NCBI GenBank assembly: GCA_964469555.1
Contig: CAYYAQ010000052.1
Span: 1-32,392 of the forward strand
Source: CAYYAQ01 sp964469555
GTDB lineage: Bacteria > Planctomycetota > UBA1135 > UBA2386
Length of the DNA stretch: 32,392 nucleotides
Direction: 5' to 3'
Positions 8,301 to 16,828 of this stretch are shown here, piece by piece. Made by a program: the position numbers and the translations under genes. The notes beneath the pieces are model-generated. The model did not search any database. It was not told the DNA's origin and was given only the letters and a program-made list of their open reading frames with translations. The stretch's first letter is position 1; each line of letters opens with the position of its first letter.

Positions 8301-9765
8301 GCAACCTGACATCCTGATCACGGTGCGCGAAGCCGGATGGCAGCTGCCCGACTCAGAGGAGAAGATCGAAGGCCTGTCGGCCACGGTGCGCCTCACGCGC
8401 AGCGAAGTCACGATCACCGAATTCCGCGGCAGGGTGCCAGGGCTGAACCTGAACGTGTCGGTTTCCGGCGGATTCAAGGTGGAGAAGGACGCCGCGTTGT
8501 GGGAATACGTCACCGACAAGAGCCCGACGGGCAACGGCACGCTCGAGTTCTCGGACATCCCGCTCGAACTACTCCCGCGAAAGAACGGGTTGGAGGCCGC
8601 GGCGGGTATCGCGAACGGGAAGCTGACGCTCACCGGCACCTTCGCCAGCCCGAGCCCGACGTTCGCGGCGAGCATCCGCAAGGGCGCGTTGAAGCTCGAG
8701 CCCTTCCCGCGGATCGAGGATCTGTCGGTCCAGCTCGTCGCGAACCAAGAAGGCGCGACGTTCCAAGGCACGGCGACGATGGGCGCCGGGCCACTGAAGA
8801 TCGAAGCGAAACTGACGCCGAGCAAGAGCACGGAGGTTCTCGATGCCTTCGCCCAAGGCAAGATCGAAGCGACCGTCAAGGGCAATCGTCTGCTCCTGGT
8901 GCGAACTGGCGGCTTGAAGCTGCGGGGCGACGTGGACCTCCGCGCGAAGGGGACCTTCGAGAAGATCGACATCGGCGGCGTGGTCACGCTGGACGACAGC
9001 AAGTACGTCAAGCGCCTCTCGCTCGTCCCGGACCTGAAAGTGACCAGCGCCGCGAGCACGGGCGACACGTTCGGTCCGTGGGCGATCACCGGCGGCGAGC
9101 GGCTGGTTTTTGATGTCGCCCTCAAGACCAAGGGCCCGATCGAGCTCCGCACGAACGTCATCGACACCGACCTCGATCTCAACTGCCGCCTACAAGGTCA
9201 GGGAAACGCACTGAGCCTCAAGGGCACCTGCACGTCGCGAACGGGGGCGATTCGGTTTCCGGGCATGTCCATGCGCATTACGACCATGCGGCTGGCGTTC
9301 AAGGGTGGCGCGCAACCGAACATTCTCGTAGTCGCTTCGGGCCAGCGTCACGGGATCCGGATCAACATGCGTCTCGACGGGCCGATCCAGGACGCGATTC
9401 CAAAGCTCTCGTCCTCGCCCGCGCTGCAACCGCGCGATCTCTGGTCGTTGGTCACGACGGGCGCGCGACCCGAAGCGCTGGCTGCAAACTCGGCGGCGTC
9501 GAACACAGCCATACTCGCGACCTACGTCATTCAGGAGTTGGTCTTGACGTATCTGGCGAGTGAGAGCACGGAAGCGTCACAGAGTTTCGTGTCGCGGTTC
9601 ACGTTCGAATTCGGTCGCGAGCTGAGTCGCGACGGAGCGGAGACATGGGAAGTCAACTTCGACATCGGCGAATTGTGGCACGTGCCGGAGAGGTTCGGGC
9701 TGCGATTCGAACGAGACGTCTACGAGGACTACAACCTCGGATTGGTGTATCGATGGCGCTTCTGA
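5380..9765 (+). CDS. tamB: TamB/AsmA-like translocation and assembly protein
   Basis: A 1461-aa protein with an N-terminal transmembrane anchor (residues about 8-25, ILIALGITVATLLILYFG). A very long beta-rich repetitive body follows, typical of TamB/AsmA-like bridge proteins. The end contains the TamB-domain signature near residue 1345 (SPALQPRDLWSLVTTG) and a final beta strand (LGLVYRWRF). By family knowledge such proteins span the periplasm as a hydrophobic groove, moving phospholipid or helping outer-membrane protein assembly. The start is GTG; AGAAGG lies immediately before it. The gene overlaps the Omp85 gene by 13 nt, so the two are almost certainly translated together. Its presence shows the host has an outer membrane. 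Confidence 0.92.
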   Translation: MRKLRKRILIALGITVATLLILYFGRRLFFESMIIDKAESALGAALGVDVSIVAVSGNWLTEIVVEDIDIRGGEGSAYREITDLDIEFAYSAFALISGDLRGLEHLRIRCKRMVLDTKKAWVGRDEEPETEPSSASLDDVLAMFGGGASIEIDELVLLPDYVAAGGATITVNPSQGKRTLSVVTGETRLEGDIDGSGNFDAKIVGNESGRALRALGLGTEIEGKLEGHVRGNTKTANIKFDLDVTTRRGDADVAAQCKARLEGGILTAPRVHLDLPGISIDGGNLQFPIAELSTEKIAAILEKQKNGSLEIKITDLEPYKDLLARLPASVQKLVPIKVDFRGVLDKGVIALRPSVFTGKGYELRITKGSLSFAGSIKAPITLDQLRSSTATELEIELDVPRPLAIDIPGSGPLVLAGRVTATVSGSLGNPDAKASIDLRDIRFGEFDVDTLSGRIVFDGKRVTLTDAKVRGAGRRTDSFRFAIDGGSALHLPSTDGELPRVTLDLRGDVPREVLSLANVPRDFVDKLTLSPASITADVRLQKGSSALPIGSVSLAMPRIAMQGLDPIDLKCKAALAARGVVQIENLSLHSETATVRARGTIGLDDKLLDLTVDGKLNQLLPICRLLKLRHDLDGSLEIDEITAKGSMSTLPDLTVSARARLSSISPLWFASARHDVPEAPLEVTVVGSSSGAGFDVTKLQLGWGKANRRIDLEGSGPLPLKFANEKIQATKRDRPFAIELHASVDRPRPKLKIGKVEVDGKIEIDAFEVRVPNLGTRSVDGSFEVRGLRAGIELSKILDKSIKWPDVAIAGEIQMREFWIGHLIGELIPKPEKKGVKPTEVRGAASGKLTVTGRIGQPSVTGSITLKRGGVAYPGAPVVEAIEGTARFDATSIELKYDARTTDQTPLTILASLNTGSLPLWTAFSKEKENTALTGKLRIEGLDLALLKGSFGEVVGLHGKVAIDGSLAGTRKRLQPDILITVREAGWQLPDSEEKIEGLSATVRLTRSEVTITEFRGRVPGLNLNVSVSGGFKVEKDAALWEYVTDKSPTGNGTLEFSDIPLELLPRKNGLEAAAGIANGKLTLTGTFASPSPTFAASIRKGALKLEPFPRIEDLSVQLVANQEGATFQGTATMGAGPLKIEAKLTPSKSTEVLDAFAQGKIEATVKGNRLLLVRTGGLKLRGDVDLRAKGTFEKIDIGGVVTLDDSKYVKRLSLVPDLKVTSAASTGDTFGPWAITGGERLVFDVALKTKGPIELRTNVIDTDLDLNCRLQGQGNALSLKGTCTSRTGAIRFPGMSMRITTMRLAFKGGAQPNILVVASGQRHGIRINMRLDGPIQDAIPKLSSSPALQPRDLWSLVTTGARPEALAANSAASNTAILATYVIQELVLTYLASESTEASQSFVSRFTFEFGRELSRDGAETWEVNFDIGELWHVPERFGLRFERDVYEDYNLGLVYRWRF

Positions 9766-11972
9766 TACCCCGCGTCGCCATCACGGTCGGCCTCGCCTTG
9801 AGCGTGTCAGGCTGTAGCTTCGTCGAACCAATCGTTGCGTCCGAAAAGTACACGGTCCAGGACGAAGGCCCCGGCAAGGCGGAGATCAAGGTGCGCATCG
9901 ACGGCGGCGCCGGCGTCTCGCGATTGCGGCAGCACGACGTCATCCAGGACTTCATGCTAGACATGTCCCGTGATCCGAGCCGGGATTCCGCGGCGTTCGA
10001 CGCGATGCTGGAGTTGGAGAACCTGTTCGAACTCAACGGCTATCCGCGCGTCGACGTGAAGTATCGGATCGAGCGAGACAAGGGCATCCGCGTCGTCTTC
10101 ACCGTTGTCCAGAACAAGCAGGTGATCCTCGGTTCCTGCAAGATCGTCGACGGTCCGGAGAGCGAGGAGAAGCTGCTGCGCTACCTTCCCCGGCGGCAAA
10201 GCAAAGCGCTCGGATTGGGTGAAGGCCTCTACGTCGCTGCCGACATCGACACACTCCGCCGCGGCGTCATCACCCACTGCAAGGCGCTCGGATATCTCGA
10301 CGTCGAAGCGGAGATCGAAGGGCCGATTCCGGCGATCGGTCCCAACGTTGAGAAGGTCTCGGTGAGGATCAAGATCGACGCCAAACAGCGGTTCTTCCAG
10401 GGCGAGATCGTGATCGCCGAGGAATTGCGGGCGCTGCTGGACGATCACGCCAAACAGATCGCTTCATGGAAGAAGCGACTCGAGCGCGACCCGTCCTCAT
10501 CGGAGCCGGCACCGGGACCCGATGCCCCAGCTCCGCTGAAGTCCGGCGTGCCATTCATCACGAGGGAGATCCAGAACCACGTTCTCGCGTGGACGCGCTA
10601 CCTGAGAAGGTGGGGACACCCGGAGCCCGAGATCCTCACCACGATCACGCGCGACAAGGACGCGACAGGTCCGAATCCGACAGTCTCCATTCGCCTGCAC
10701 GGGACACCCGGAACCAAAGCGATCGTCGTGGAGATCGAAGTCGTCAAGGTGAAGCTCGAAGACGGCAGCACGGGTTTCGTGGCCGTGTCGAACATCCGTG
10801 ACCGAATCTCTCTAGAGGAGGGGAAGCGATTCGACGGCGACAAGGAAGAGGAGAGTCTCCGACGTCTGTACCGGTCGGGGTTGTTCCGCGGCATCGAGAC
10901 GTCCTACGAACAGGTGGGCGAAGGAACGATCAAGGTCGTCTTCAAGGTCCGCGATACCACTCGGTATCTCGTGCAACCCCTGATCGGTGGGGGATCGTAC
11001 GAGCGGATTCGGACCGGCCTTCAGTTCGAAATGCTGAGCATCTTCGACACGGACTTCGACTTCAACTCGAACGCAGTCATCAGCGACAAGGGACACCGGG
11101 TCGTGATGAGTGTCGCGGACCCGGAATTCTGGCCCGAACTGTTCGGGTTGGATACGACGCTGACGATCGCCGCCGACGACTTTCGGCGGCAAGAGCCCTC
11201 CTACACCGACGGGGCGACGGGGCTGACGCCATCGATATCCAAACTGTTCAATCAGCAATGGAGCTCGCGGATCGGATACACGATTCGTGACCACGGCAGC
11301 GTGTTCTCGTCGGTCATCGATCCGGGTGCGCAGATCGGGAACTACCGCGAAGGCAGCCTGATCTTCGAGTTCGCCTACGACTCGCGACGCAATCCCGTGA
11401 TGCCAAAGCAGGGAACGCGCGTGGCGCTGCAACACAAGTGGGCCGACGATTCGCTGGGCAGTGAGGTTTCCTTTCACAAGACGCGGCTGTCCGCGAGCAG
11501 GGTGTTTCCTCTCACGGAGAGGACGCGGTTCGTCGTGCGCGCCGAGGCGGGGATCATCGTCCCGGAATCGAATATGGAGGAGGTTCCGATTCAGGAGCGC
11601 TTCTTCAACGGCGGCGAAACGACCGTGCGATCGTTCAGGGAAGATCAACTCGCGGATCCAAGGCTGCGTGACATCAACGGCCAGGTGACCGGCGGCGGGT
11701 ATCGCAATGTCTTCAACGCGGAGTTGCGGTGGTCGCCATCGTGGCAGCCCATGAACGCCGTCGAGATGGAATTCGCGTTGTTCGGCGACGCCGGCAACCT
11801 CGGGTTCTCTTCCAACGACTACCGGATCAGCGACCTCGAGTACGCCGTCGGTGCCGGCGTGCGCTTCCTCCTCCCCATCGGCCCCGTGCGCTTCGACTAC
11901 GCCCACAACCCCGACCGCGACCCCGGCGAGCGCGACTGGACCTTCCATTTCAGCATCGGCCACGCCTTCTGA
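9753..11972 (+). CDS. Omp85-family outer-membrane protein (BamA/TamA-like) with a lipoprotein signal
   Basis: A 739-aa protein. The signal peptide ends in a lipobox (SVSGC, Cys21), unusual for an Omp85 protein. Residues about 35-435 hold POTRA-like domains (FELNGYPRVDVKYRIE; RRLYRSGLFRGIETSYEQ), interrupted around residues 245-262 by a Pro/Ser/Ala-rich linker. The C-terminal ~300 residues form the 16-strand barrel: DSRRNPVMPKQGTRVAL, the lid-loop motif as VRSF (residues 625-628, normally VRGF/Y), and a final LPIGPVRFDYA...FHFSIGHAF with a terminal Phe. By genetic coupling to TamB the best guess is a TamA-like partner, though in phyla without a separate TamA it could serve as the BamA. The start lies inside the last codons of tamB. 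Confidence 0.9.
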   Translation: MALLIPRVAITVGLALSVSGCSFVEPIVASEKYTVQDEGPGKAEIKVRIDGGAGVSRLRQHDVIQDFMLDMSRDPSRDSAAFDAMLELENLFELNGYPRVDVKYRIERDKGIRVVFTVVQNKQVILGSCKIVDGPESEEKLLRYLPRRQSKALGLGEGLYVAADIDTLRRGVITHCKALGYLDVEAEIEGPIPAIGPNVEKVSVRIKIDAKQRFFQGEIVIAEELRALLDDHAKQIASWKKRLERDPSSSEPAPGPDAPAPLKSGVPFITREIQNHVLAWTRYLRRWGHPEPEILTTITRDKDATGPNPTVSIRLHGTPGTKAIVVEIEVVKVKLEDGSTGFVAVSNIRDRISLEEGKRFDGDKEEESLRRLYRSGLFRGIETSYEQVGEGTIKVVFKVRDTTRYLVQPLIGGGSYERIRTGLQFEMLSIFDTDFDFNSNAVISDKGHRVVMSVADPEFWPELFGLDTTLTIAADDFRRQEPSYTDGATGLTPSISKLFNQQWSSRIGYTIRDHGSVFSSVIDPGAQIGNYREGSLIFEFAYDSRRNPVMPKQGTRVALQHKWADDSLGSEVSFHKTRLSASRVFPLTERTRFVVRAEAGIIVPESNMEEVPIQERFFNGGETTVRSFREDQLADPRLRDINGQVTGGGYRNVFNAELRWSPSWQPMNAVEMEFALFGDAGNLGFSSNDYRISDLEYAVGAGVRFLLPIGPVRFDYAHNPDRDPGERDWTFHFSIGHAF

Positions 11973-11978
11973 TACGCT
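11970..11978 (+). promoter_or_regulatory. Putative extended -10 element before the YgiQ gene
   Basis: TGATACGCT begins at the TGA stop of the Omp85 gene; the hexamer ends 22 nt before the ATG at 12001. It has the same form as the elements at 4236 and 5329. Confidence 0.3.
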
Positions 11979-12000
11979 GCGCTGACACCGTGTCGAAACC

Positions 12001-13851
12001 ATGAGCCGCAATCCGAGCACCTTTCTGCCGATAACCGTGGACGAGATCCAACGGCGGGGGTGGGAACAACCGGACATCGTGTTCGTGTCGGGAGATGCGT
12101 ATCTCGATCACCCGTCTTTTGCCGCAGCGCTGCTCGGGAGAGTGCTCGAGGTGGAAGGGTTCAAGGTGGCGATCCTGGCGCAGCCTGACTGGCGATCCGC
12201 GAACGCGTGGCGCGCGATGGGGCCGCCGCGCCTCTTCTATGCGGTCAGCGCCGGCAACATGGATTCGATGATCAACCACTACACGGCGAACAAGAAGCGC
12301 CGCAACGAGGACGCCTACTCGCCCGGCGGACGCATCGAACTGCGCCCCGACCGCGCGACGAACGTCTACGCACAACGTTGCCGCGAGGCGTTTCCCGGCG
12401 TGCCGGTGATCGCCGGCGGCGTCGAAGCGTCCCTGCGCAGGCTCGCCCACTTCGACTACTGGTCAGAGACCGTGCGACCGAGTGTGCTCGTATCGAGCAA
12501 GGCCGACCTTCTCGGTTTTGGAATGGGCGAATCGGTCATCATCGAGATCGCCCACCGACTCGCAAAGGGTGAGTCTGTGCGCGACCTTCGCGACATGCGC
12601 GGCGTCGCCTACCTCCTCGGCAAGAACGACGAACTCCCCGATCCCGAGCAAGCCACGGTCGCCTTGCCGGGCTTCGAGACGGTGAAGGTCGACAAGGTCT
12701 CGTTCGCGGAGATGACCCGGGGCTTCCACAAGGAGACCAACGCGTTCAACGCCAAACGCATCACACAACCTCACGGCGACCGCCTGCTCGTGATCAACCC
12801 TCCAGCTATGCCGTTGACGGAGCCGGAGATGGATCGCATCTACGACTTGCCCTACACCCGGCGCGCACACCCGAGTTACACAGAACCGATACCCGCGCAC
12901 ACGATGATCAAGGACTCGGTCACGATCATGCGCGGCTGTTTCGGCGGTTGCACGTTCTGTTCGATCACGATGCATCAAGGTCGCGTGATACAGAATCGCA
13001 GCGAGACGTCCATTCTGAACGAAGTCGAGAAACTCAGTGCCGACCCCGAATTCAAGGGCCACATCAGCGACCTCGGCGGACCGACGGCGAACATGTACCG
13101 CATGCGATGCTCGAAACCCGAAGTCGAGAAGGTCTGCCGTCGCCTGTCGTGCATTCACCCGACGGTCTGCAAGCTCCTCGGCACCGACCACGGTCCGACG
13201 ATCGACCTGATGCGGAACGCGCGGGAGATCCCCGGCATCAAGAAGGTCAACATCCAGTCCGGCGTCCGCATGGACCTCGCCGCGAAAGACGACCGCTACA
13301 TCCAAGAACTCGCCGAACACCACGTCGGAGGCCTCCTGAAGGTCGCCCCGGAGCACACGAGCGACAGCGTGCTCGACCTGATGAAGAAGCCGGGGATCGA
13401 GAGCTTCGAGGAGTTCGCGACGAGCTTCGCCGCCGCGTCAAAGCGCGTTGGCAAGAAACAACACCTCGTTCCCTACTTCATCGCGAGTCACCCGGGCTCG
13501 AGTGCGGAGGACATGATCGACCTCGCGATCTTCCTCAAGAAACGCGGATACCGCCCCCTGCAAGTGCAGGACTTCATCCCGGCGCCGATGGACATCGCTA
13601 CGTGTGCGTACTACACCGGCCTCGACCCGATGACGATGAAGTCGGTCGACACGGTGACCAGGCTTCGCGACCGACAGGTCCAACGCGCTCTCATGCAGTT
13701 CTTCAAGCCGGAAAACTACTTCACCGTTCGCGACGCGCTCATCGCCGCTGGTCGGGAGGATTTGATCGGCGCGGACAAGCTCTGCCTGATTCCGAAGACT
13801 CCACCGAAGGCTGCGCGCGAGCGCACACAAAGCGGTCCGCGACGGAGATAG
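12001..13851 (+). CDS. ygiQ: YgiQ-family radical SAM protein
   Basis: A 616-aa protein. The N-terminal part (QPDIVFVSGDAYLDHPSFAA, AILAQPDW, FYAVSAGNMDSMINHYTANK) is diagnostic of the YgiQ family. The radical SAM cluster motif CFGGCTFC (Cys313, Cys317, Cys320) fits the family's CX3CX2C. Further conserved parts include DLGGPTANMY, LLKVAPEH and VQDFIPAPMDIATCAYYTG. The natural reaction is not established. The protein is shorter than the E. coli homologue at the C-terminus, which is common outside Proteobacteria. It seems to be a single-gene unit, with its own -10-like element upstream and a small hairpin downstream. Confidence 0.93.
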   Translation: MSRNPSTFLPITVDEIQRRGWEQPDIVFVSGDAYLDHPSFAAALLGRVLEVEGFKVAILAQPDWRSANAWRAMGPPRLFYAVSAGNMDSMINHYTANKKRRNEDAYSPGGRIELRPDRATNVYAQRCREAFPGVPVIAGGVEASLRRLAHFDYWSETVRPSVLVSSKADLLGFGMGESVIIEIAHRLAKGESVRDLRDMRGVAYLLGKNDELPDPEQATVALPGFETVKVDKVSFAEMTRGFHKETNAFNAKRITQPHGDRLLVINPPAMPLTEPEMDRIYDLPYTRRAHPSYTEPIPAHTMIKDSVTIMRGCFGGCTFCSITMHQGRVIQNRSETSILNEVEKLSADPEFKGHISDLGGPTANMYRMRCSKPEVEKVCRRLSCIHPTVCKLLGTDHGPTIDLMRNAREIPGIKKVNIQSGVRMDLAAKDDRYIQELAEHHVGGLLKVAPEHTSDSVLDLMKKPGIESFEEFATSFAAASKRVGKKQHLVPYFIASHPGSSAEDMIDLAIFLKKRGYRPLQVQDFIPAPMDIATCAYYTGLDPMTMKSVDTVTRLRDRQVQRALMQFFKPENYFTVRDALIAAGREDLIGADKLCLIPKTPPKAARERTQSGPRRR

Positions 13852-13862
13852 CGCGCCCCCAG

Positions 13863-13879
13863 CCGGTCGTTGAGACCGG
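13863..13879 (+). terminator. Short hairpin after ygiQ
   Basis: CCGGTC-gttga-GACCGG forms a perfect 6-bp stem with a 5-nt loop, 12 nt after the ygiQ stop. No T tract follows, so termination is plausible but unproven. Confidence 0.35.
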
Positions 13880-13954
13880 ACGATTGGGACCGGTGCCCGA
13901 GAATCGAACGGCGGCAAAAAAACGGTCCGACACGATTCCGAGTTACCCATCGAG

Positions 13955-14167
13955 ATGACATCGACGGAATCCAAGAACCTCACCATCGGGGACCTTCTGC
14001 GGGACATGGTCAAGGCACGCGCCTCGGACCTGCACGTGACGGCCAATGCGGCCCTGGGCGACCGGATCGACGGCGAGATCGTCGCCCAGGACAAACACGG
14101 AGTGTTGTCCAAGGACGACATCCCGGACTTCAAGACGCCTCGCAAGCCACGCCCGCGATTCGGCTAG
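13955..14167 (+). pseudogene. Stub of a PilT/GspE-type ATPase N-terminal domain
   Basis: A 70-aa open frame whose residues about 10-42 (IGDLLRDMVKARASDLHVTA, then DRIDGEIV) match the start of PilT-type twitching-motility ATPases. Those begin with a helix, an 'aSDLHl' block and 'iRvDGel'. Full-length family members are around 350-400 aa with Walker A, Asp box, Walker B and His box, and none of these follow here. After DIPDFKTPRKPRPRFG the frame stops, and no continuation is visible in the other frames downstream. A palindromic repeat begins about 25 nt later. It is most likely the remnant of a deleted pilT-like gene. A small functional protein is possible but less likely. No strong ribosome-binding site is seen. 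Confidence 0.55.
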
Positions 14168-14192
14168 GGTAGCGTTCGAAACCACCAGGCCG

Positions 14193-14252
14193 CTCCTCTC
14201 ACGAGCTAGTTGTGCCATCGCAGCAGAGATCTGGCGAGAGGAGAGGGCTAGC
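14193..14252 (+). repeat. Inverted-repeat (REP/BIME-like) element
   Basis: CTCCTCTC at 14193-14200 pairs with GAGAGGAG at 14236-14243, with partial pairing extending inward. The right arm lies in a 22-nt element (14230-14251) that matches 18539-18560 at 20 of 22 positions: both begin TCTGGCGAGAG and end GGGCTAG. The left arm looks like a decayed reverse-complement copy. The element lies between the PilT stub and the M1 aminopeptidase gene, and its right end overlaps the TAGCAT hexamer before that gene. Confidence 0.55.
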
Positions 14253-14254
14253 AT
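14249..14254 (+). promoter_or_regulatory. Putative -10 (TAGCAT) giving a leaderless M1 aminopeptidase mRNA
   Basis: TAGCAT ends exactly 6 nt before the ATG at 14261. Transcription starting 7 nt downstream would begin at the A of the start codon. GGGAG is present but only 1 nt from the ATG, too close for a normal Shine-Dalgarno. Confidence 0.4.
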
Positions 14255-14260
14255 GGGAGC

Positions 14261-16828
14261 ATGACTCCCCCAGGACGCGCCATCTCGGCGATCTTGCTCT
14301 GCTTCGCGGGCTGCTCCTTGTCCCCACACGTCAAACCCGGCATCGACCACGAGTTGGCCCGCGTTCGCGCTGCCAGCATCGAGAACGTTCGGTACGGACT
14401 CGTCTTCCGCATGATCTCCGGCATGAAGGCGGTGCGCGGCGAAGCGACGATCACATTCGACCTCGCGGCAAAGCAGGACGTCGTCATCGACTTCGCCGGC
14501 GAAGACATGGCAGACGTTCGCGTGAACGGCTCGGCGGTGGAAATCGAGGTGGTTCACAACCACATCGTGATCGACGCGGGAGACGTGCGCGCGGGCGAGA
14601 ACACTTTCCACGCGACGTTCACGTCCAAGGTCGCGCCGACAGGGACGCCGCTCACCGTGTACCACGACCGGGCTGACGAATCAGAATACTACTACACCCT
14701 CGTCGTCCCGGCGGACGCGCACCGGTTGTTCCCGTGTTTCGACCAACCGGACATCAAAGGAACGTACGCCCTCTCCATCGAAGCGCCGACCGCCTGGAAG
14801 GTGATCGCGAACGGCGAGGAGCTCTCGCGATCCAGCTCTTCCGACAAAGCACTGGCTCTGCGACAGTTCGCGGTGACGAAGCCGCTCTCGACGTATCTGT
14901 TCGCGTTCGCCGGCGGTCCGTTCGAACAACTCGAGCGACCGGGTTCGACGCCGCCGATGCGGATGTTCGTCCGCAAGAGCAAGATCGAGAAGTTGCAGCG
15001 CGAGGTCCTGTTCAAGATGCACGAGGACTCAGCGCGCTGGCTGGGCGACTACTTCCGCTACCCGTATCCGTTCGGCAAGCTCGACTTCGTGCTCGTGCCC
15101 GGCTTTCCCTACGGCGGGATGGAACACTCCGGCGCGATCTTCTACCGCGAAAGCGCGCTCGTCTTCGAGCAGCAGCCGACGGAGAGCGAACTGTCGCGCC
15201 GCAGCACGCTGATCTACCACGAGGTCAGCCACCAGTGGTTCGGCAACCTCGTAACCATGCGCTGGTTCGACGACCTCTGGCTGAAGGAAGGGTTCGCGAC
15301 GTTCATGGGCTACACACTGTTTGAATCGCTGGAACCAGGGAAACACGCGTGGCTGCGCTTCCACCACCGGGTCAAACCGAGGGCGTACAACGTCGACGGG
15401 ACCTCCGGGACGACACCCGTCTACCAGAAGCTGAGCAACCTCGCCGATGCGAAGTCAGCGTACGGCGCGATCGTCTACAACAAGGCACCTGCAATCATCC
15501 GCGAACTGAATCACCGGCTCGGGCCGGCGACGTTCCAGGCGGGGCTGCAACTGTTCCTGAAACGGCACGAGTTCGCGAACGCGGCATGGCAGGACCTCGT
15601 CACGGCGCTCGAAGAGGCGGCGAAGACCAGCGCGGCCCACTGGTCCAATCGATGGATCCTCGCGCCGGGAATGCCGCGGGTGAACGTGTCGTGGACGAGC
15701 GCCGACGAGAAGATCCAGGACTTCGCGATTCACCAGGAGAGCGTGCAAGGCGACTCTGGAACGTGGCCGCTGGAGATCGACGCGCTGCTGCTCGACGAGC
15801 ACGGAGCGCACAACAGGGTACGCGTCGTCACCGACGCCGCCGTGACGAAGGTCGCCGAGTTGATCGGAAAGCCGACGCCCGCCTGCGTGCTACTGAACCC
15901 GGACGATGTCGCGTACGGCCAGTTCCTTTTGGACGAACGGAGTCGATCGTGGCTCGTCGCCAACGCGGAGAAGATCGACGATCGGCTCATTCGCGCCGTG
16001 GCGATGACCGCGCTATGGGAGACCGTGCGCGAAGCACAACTCGATCCCGCGAAGTTCGTCGACGTCGCCATCCGACTCATCCAAGGCGAGAAGGACGCCG
16101 GGACACACGCGTGGCTGTTGGGCAGGCTTCGCACGTCCCTGTCGCGATACATGCCGTCGGCGAAGAGTCGCGAACCCCTGGCGGCTCTCACCAGGATCCT
16201 GATCACCCAACTCAGCGGCGATACTGCGGGCATCAAGACGCAGACTCTGCGTTTCCTGATGAGTTCGTGCCCGCAAGGCCTCGTCAAACATCTCTGCGAA
16301 GCAGTCGCCGCGGGCACCAGTCCAGTCGCCGGGCTGACGATCGGGAAGCGTGATCGCTTCCTCGCTGCGACCGCGTTGCTCGCCACCGGTCGGCGGGACG
16401 CGCTGGATCGGCTCCTCAAGGACTACGGTGGAGAGGATGTCGCGCGGGAGACCTACATCGCGGGCGCCGCGGATCCCGACGCGAAGGCCCGCTATTTCGA
16501 AGATTTCAACAACCTCGACGAGCCTCCGGAGCAGTGGGTCAGCATCAGCCTGGGCAACTTCCACTGGCCGGGCCAGGAGGCCAAGACCCTCCCGTATCTG
16601 CGCCAGGCGCTCGAGCGCGTCGAATGGGTGAAAAAGAACCGCAAAGTCTTCTTCATGCCAGCGTGGATCGATGCTTTTGTAAACGGTCACAGCTCTGAAG
16701 AAGCCCTGGATGTCGCCAATCGGTTTCTGGCCGAATACTCGAGCCTCCCGATCGACATACGCCGGAAGATCTTGCAGAGCCTCGACAGCCTGCAACGCGC
16801 CGTGAAGATCAAGAGAAGATGGAAGTGA
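14261..16828 (+). CDS. M1-family aminopeptidase, lipoprotein
   Basis: An 855-aa zinc metallopeptidase. The signal peptide ends in a lipobox (CFAGC, Cys18), so it is probably anchored in the periplasm. The N-terminal beta domain contains HRLFPCFDQPDIKGTYAL, typical of M1. The exopeptidase motif reads GGMEHSG (residues 285-291) instead of the usual GAMEN. The zinc site is complete: HEVSH at 320-324 and Glu343 in WLKEGFATF (HEXXH-X18-E). The last ~300 residues are a helical domain. M1 enzymes remove N-terminal residues from peptides. The end overlaps the LapA-like gene by 10 nt, and an M17 aminopeptidase follows in the same operon, indicating a peptide-degradation unit split between envelope and cytosol. 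Confidence 0.9.
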   Translation: MTPPGRAISAILLCFAGCSLSPHVKPGIDHELARVRAASIENVRYGLVFRMISGMKAVRGEATITFDLAAKQDVVIDFAGEDMADVRVNGSAVEIEVVHNHIVIDAGDVRAGENTFHATFTSKVAPTGTPLTVYHDRADESEYYYTLVVPADAHRLFPCFDQPDIKGTYALSIEAPTAWKVIANGEELSRSSSSDKALALRQFAVTKPLSTYLFAFAGGPFEQLERPGSTPPMRMFVRKSKIEKLQREVLFKMHEDSARWLGDYFRYPYPFGKLDFVLVPGFPYGGMEHSGAIFYRESALVFEQQPTESELSRRSTLIYHEVSHQWFGNLVTMRWFDDLWLKEGFATFMGYTLFESLEPGKHAWLRFHHRVKPRAYNVDGTSGTTPVYQKLSNLADAKSAYGAIVYNKAPAIIRELNHRLGPATFQAGLQLFLKRHEFANAAWQDLVTALEEAAKTSAAHWSNRWILAPGMPRVNVSWTSADEKIQDFAIHQESVQGDSGTWPLEIDALLLDEHGAHNRVRVVTDAAVTKVAELIGKPTPACVLLNPDDVAYGQFLLDERSRSWLVANAEKIDDRLIRAVAMTALWETVREAQLDPAKFVDVAIRLIQGEKDAGTHAWLLGRLRTSLSRYMPSAKSREPLAALTRILITQLSGDTAGIKTQTLRFLMSSCPQGLVKHLCEAVAAGTSPVAGLTIGKRDRFLAATALLATGRRDALDRLLKDYGGEDVARETYIAGAADPDAKARYFEDFNNLDEPPEQWVSISLGNFHWPGQEAKTLPYLRQALERVEWVKKNRKVFFMPAWIDAFVNGHSSEEALDVANRFLAEYSSLPIDIRRKILQSLDSLQRAVKIKRRWK

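Noticed and set aside
9553..9570. TCTGGCGAGTGAGAG in tamB as a third copy of the repeated element
   Set aside because: It lies in coding sequence, lacks the GGGCTAG end, and is explained by the encoded residues.
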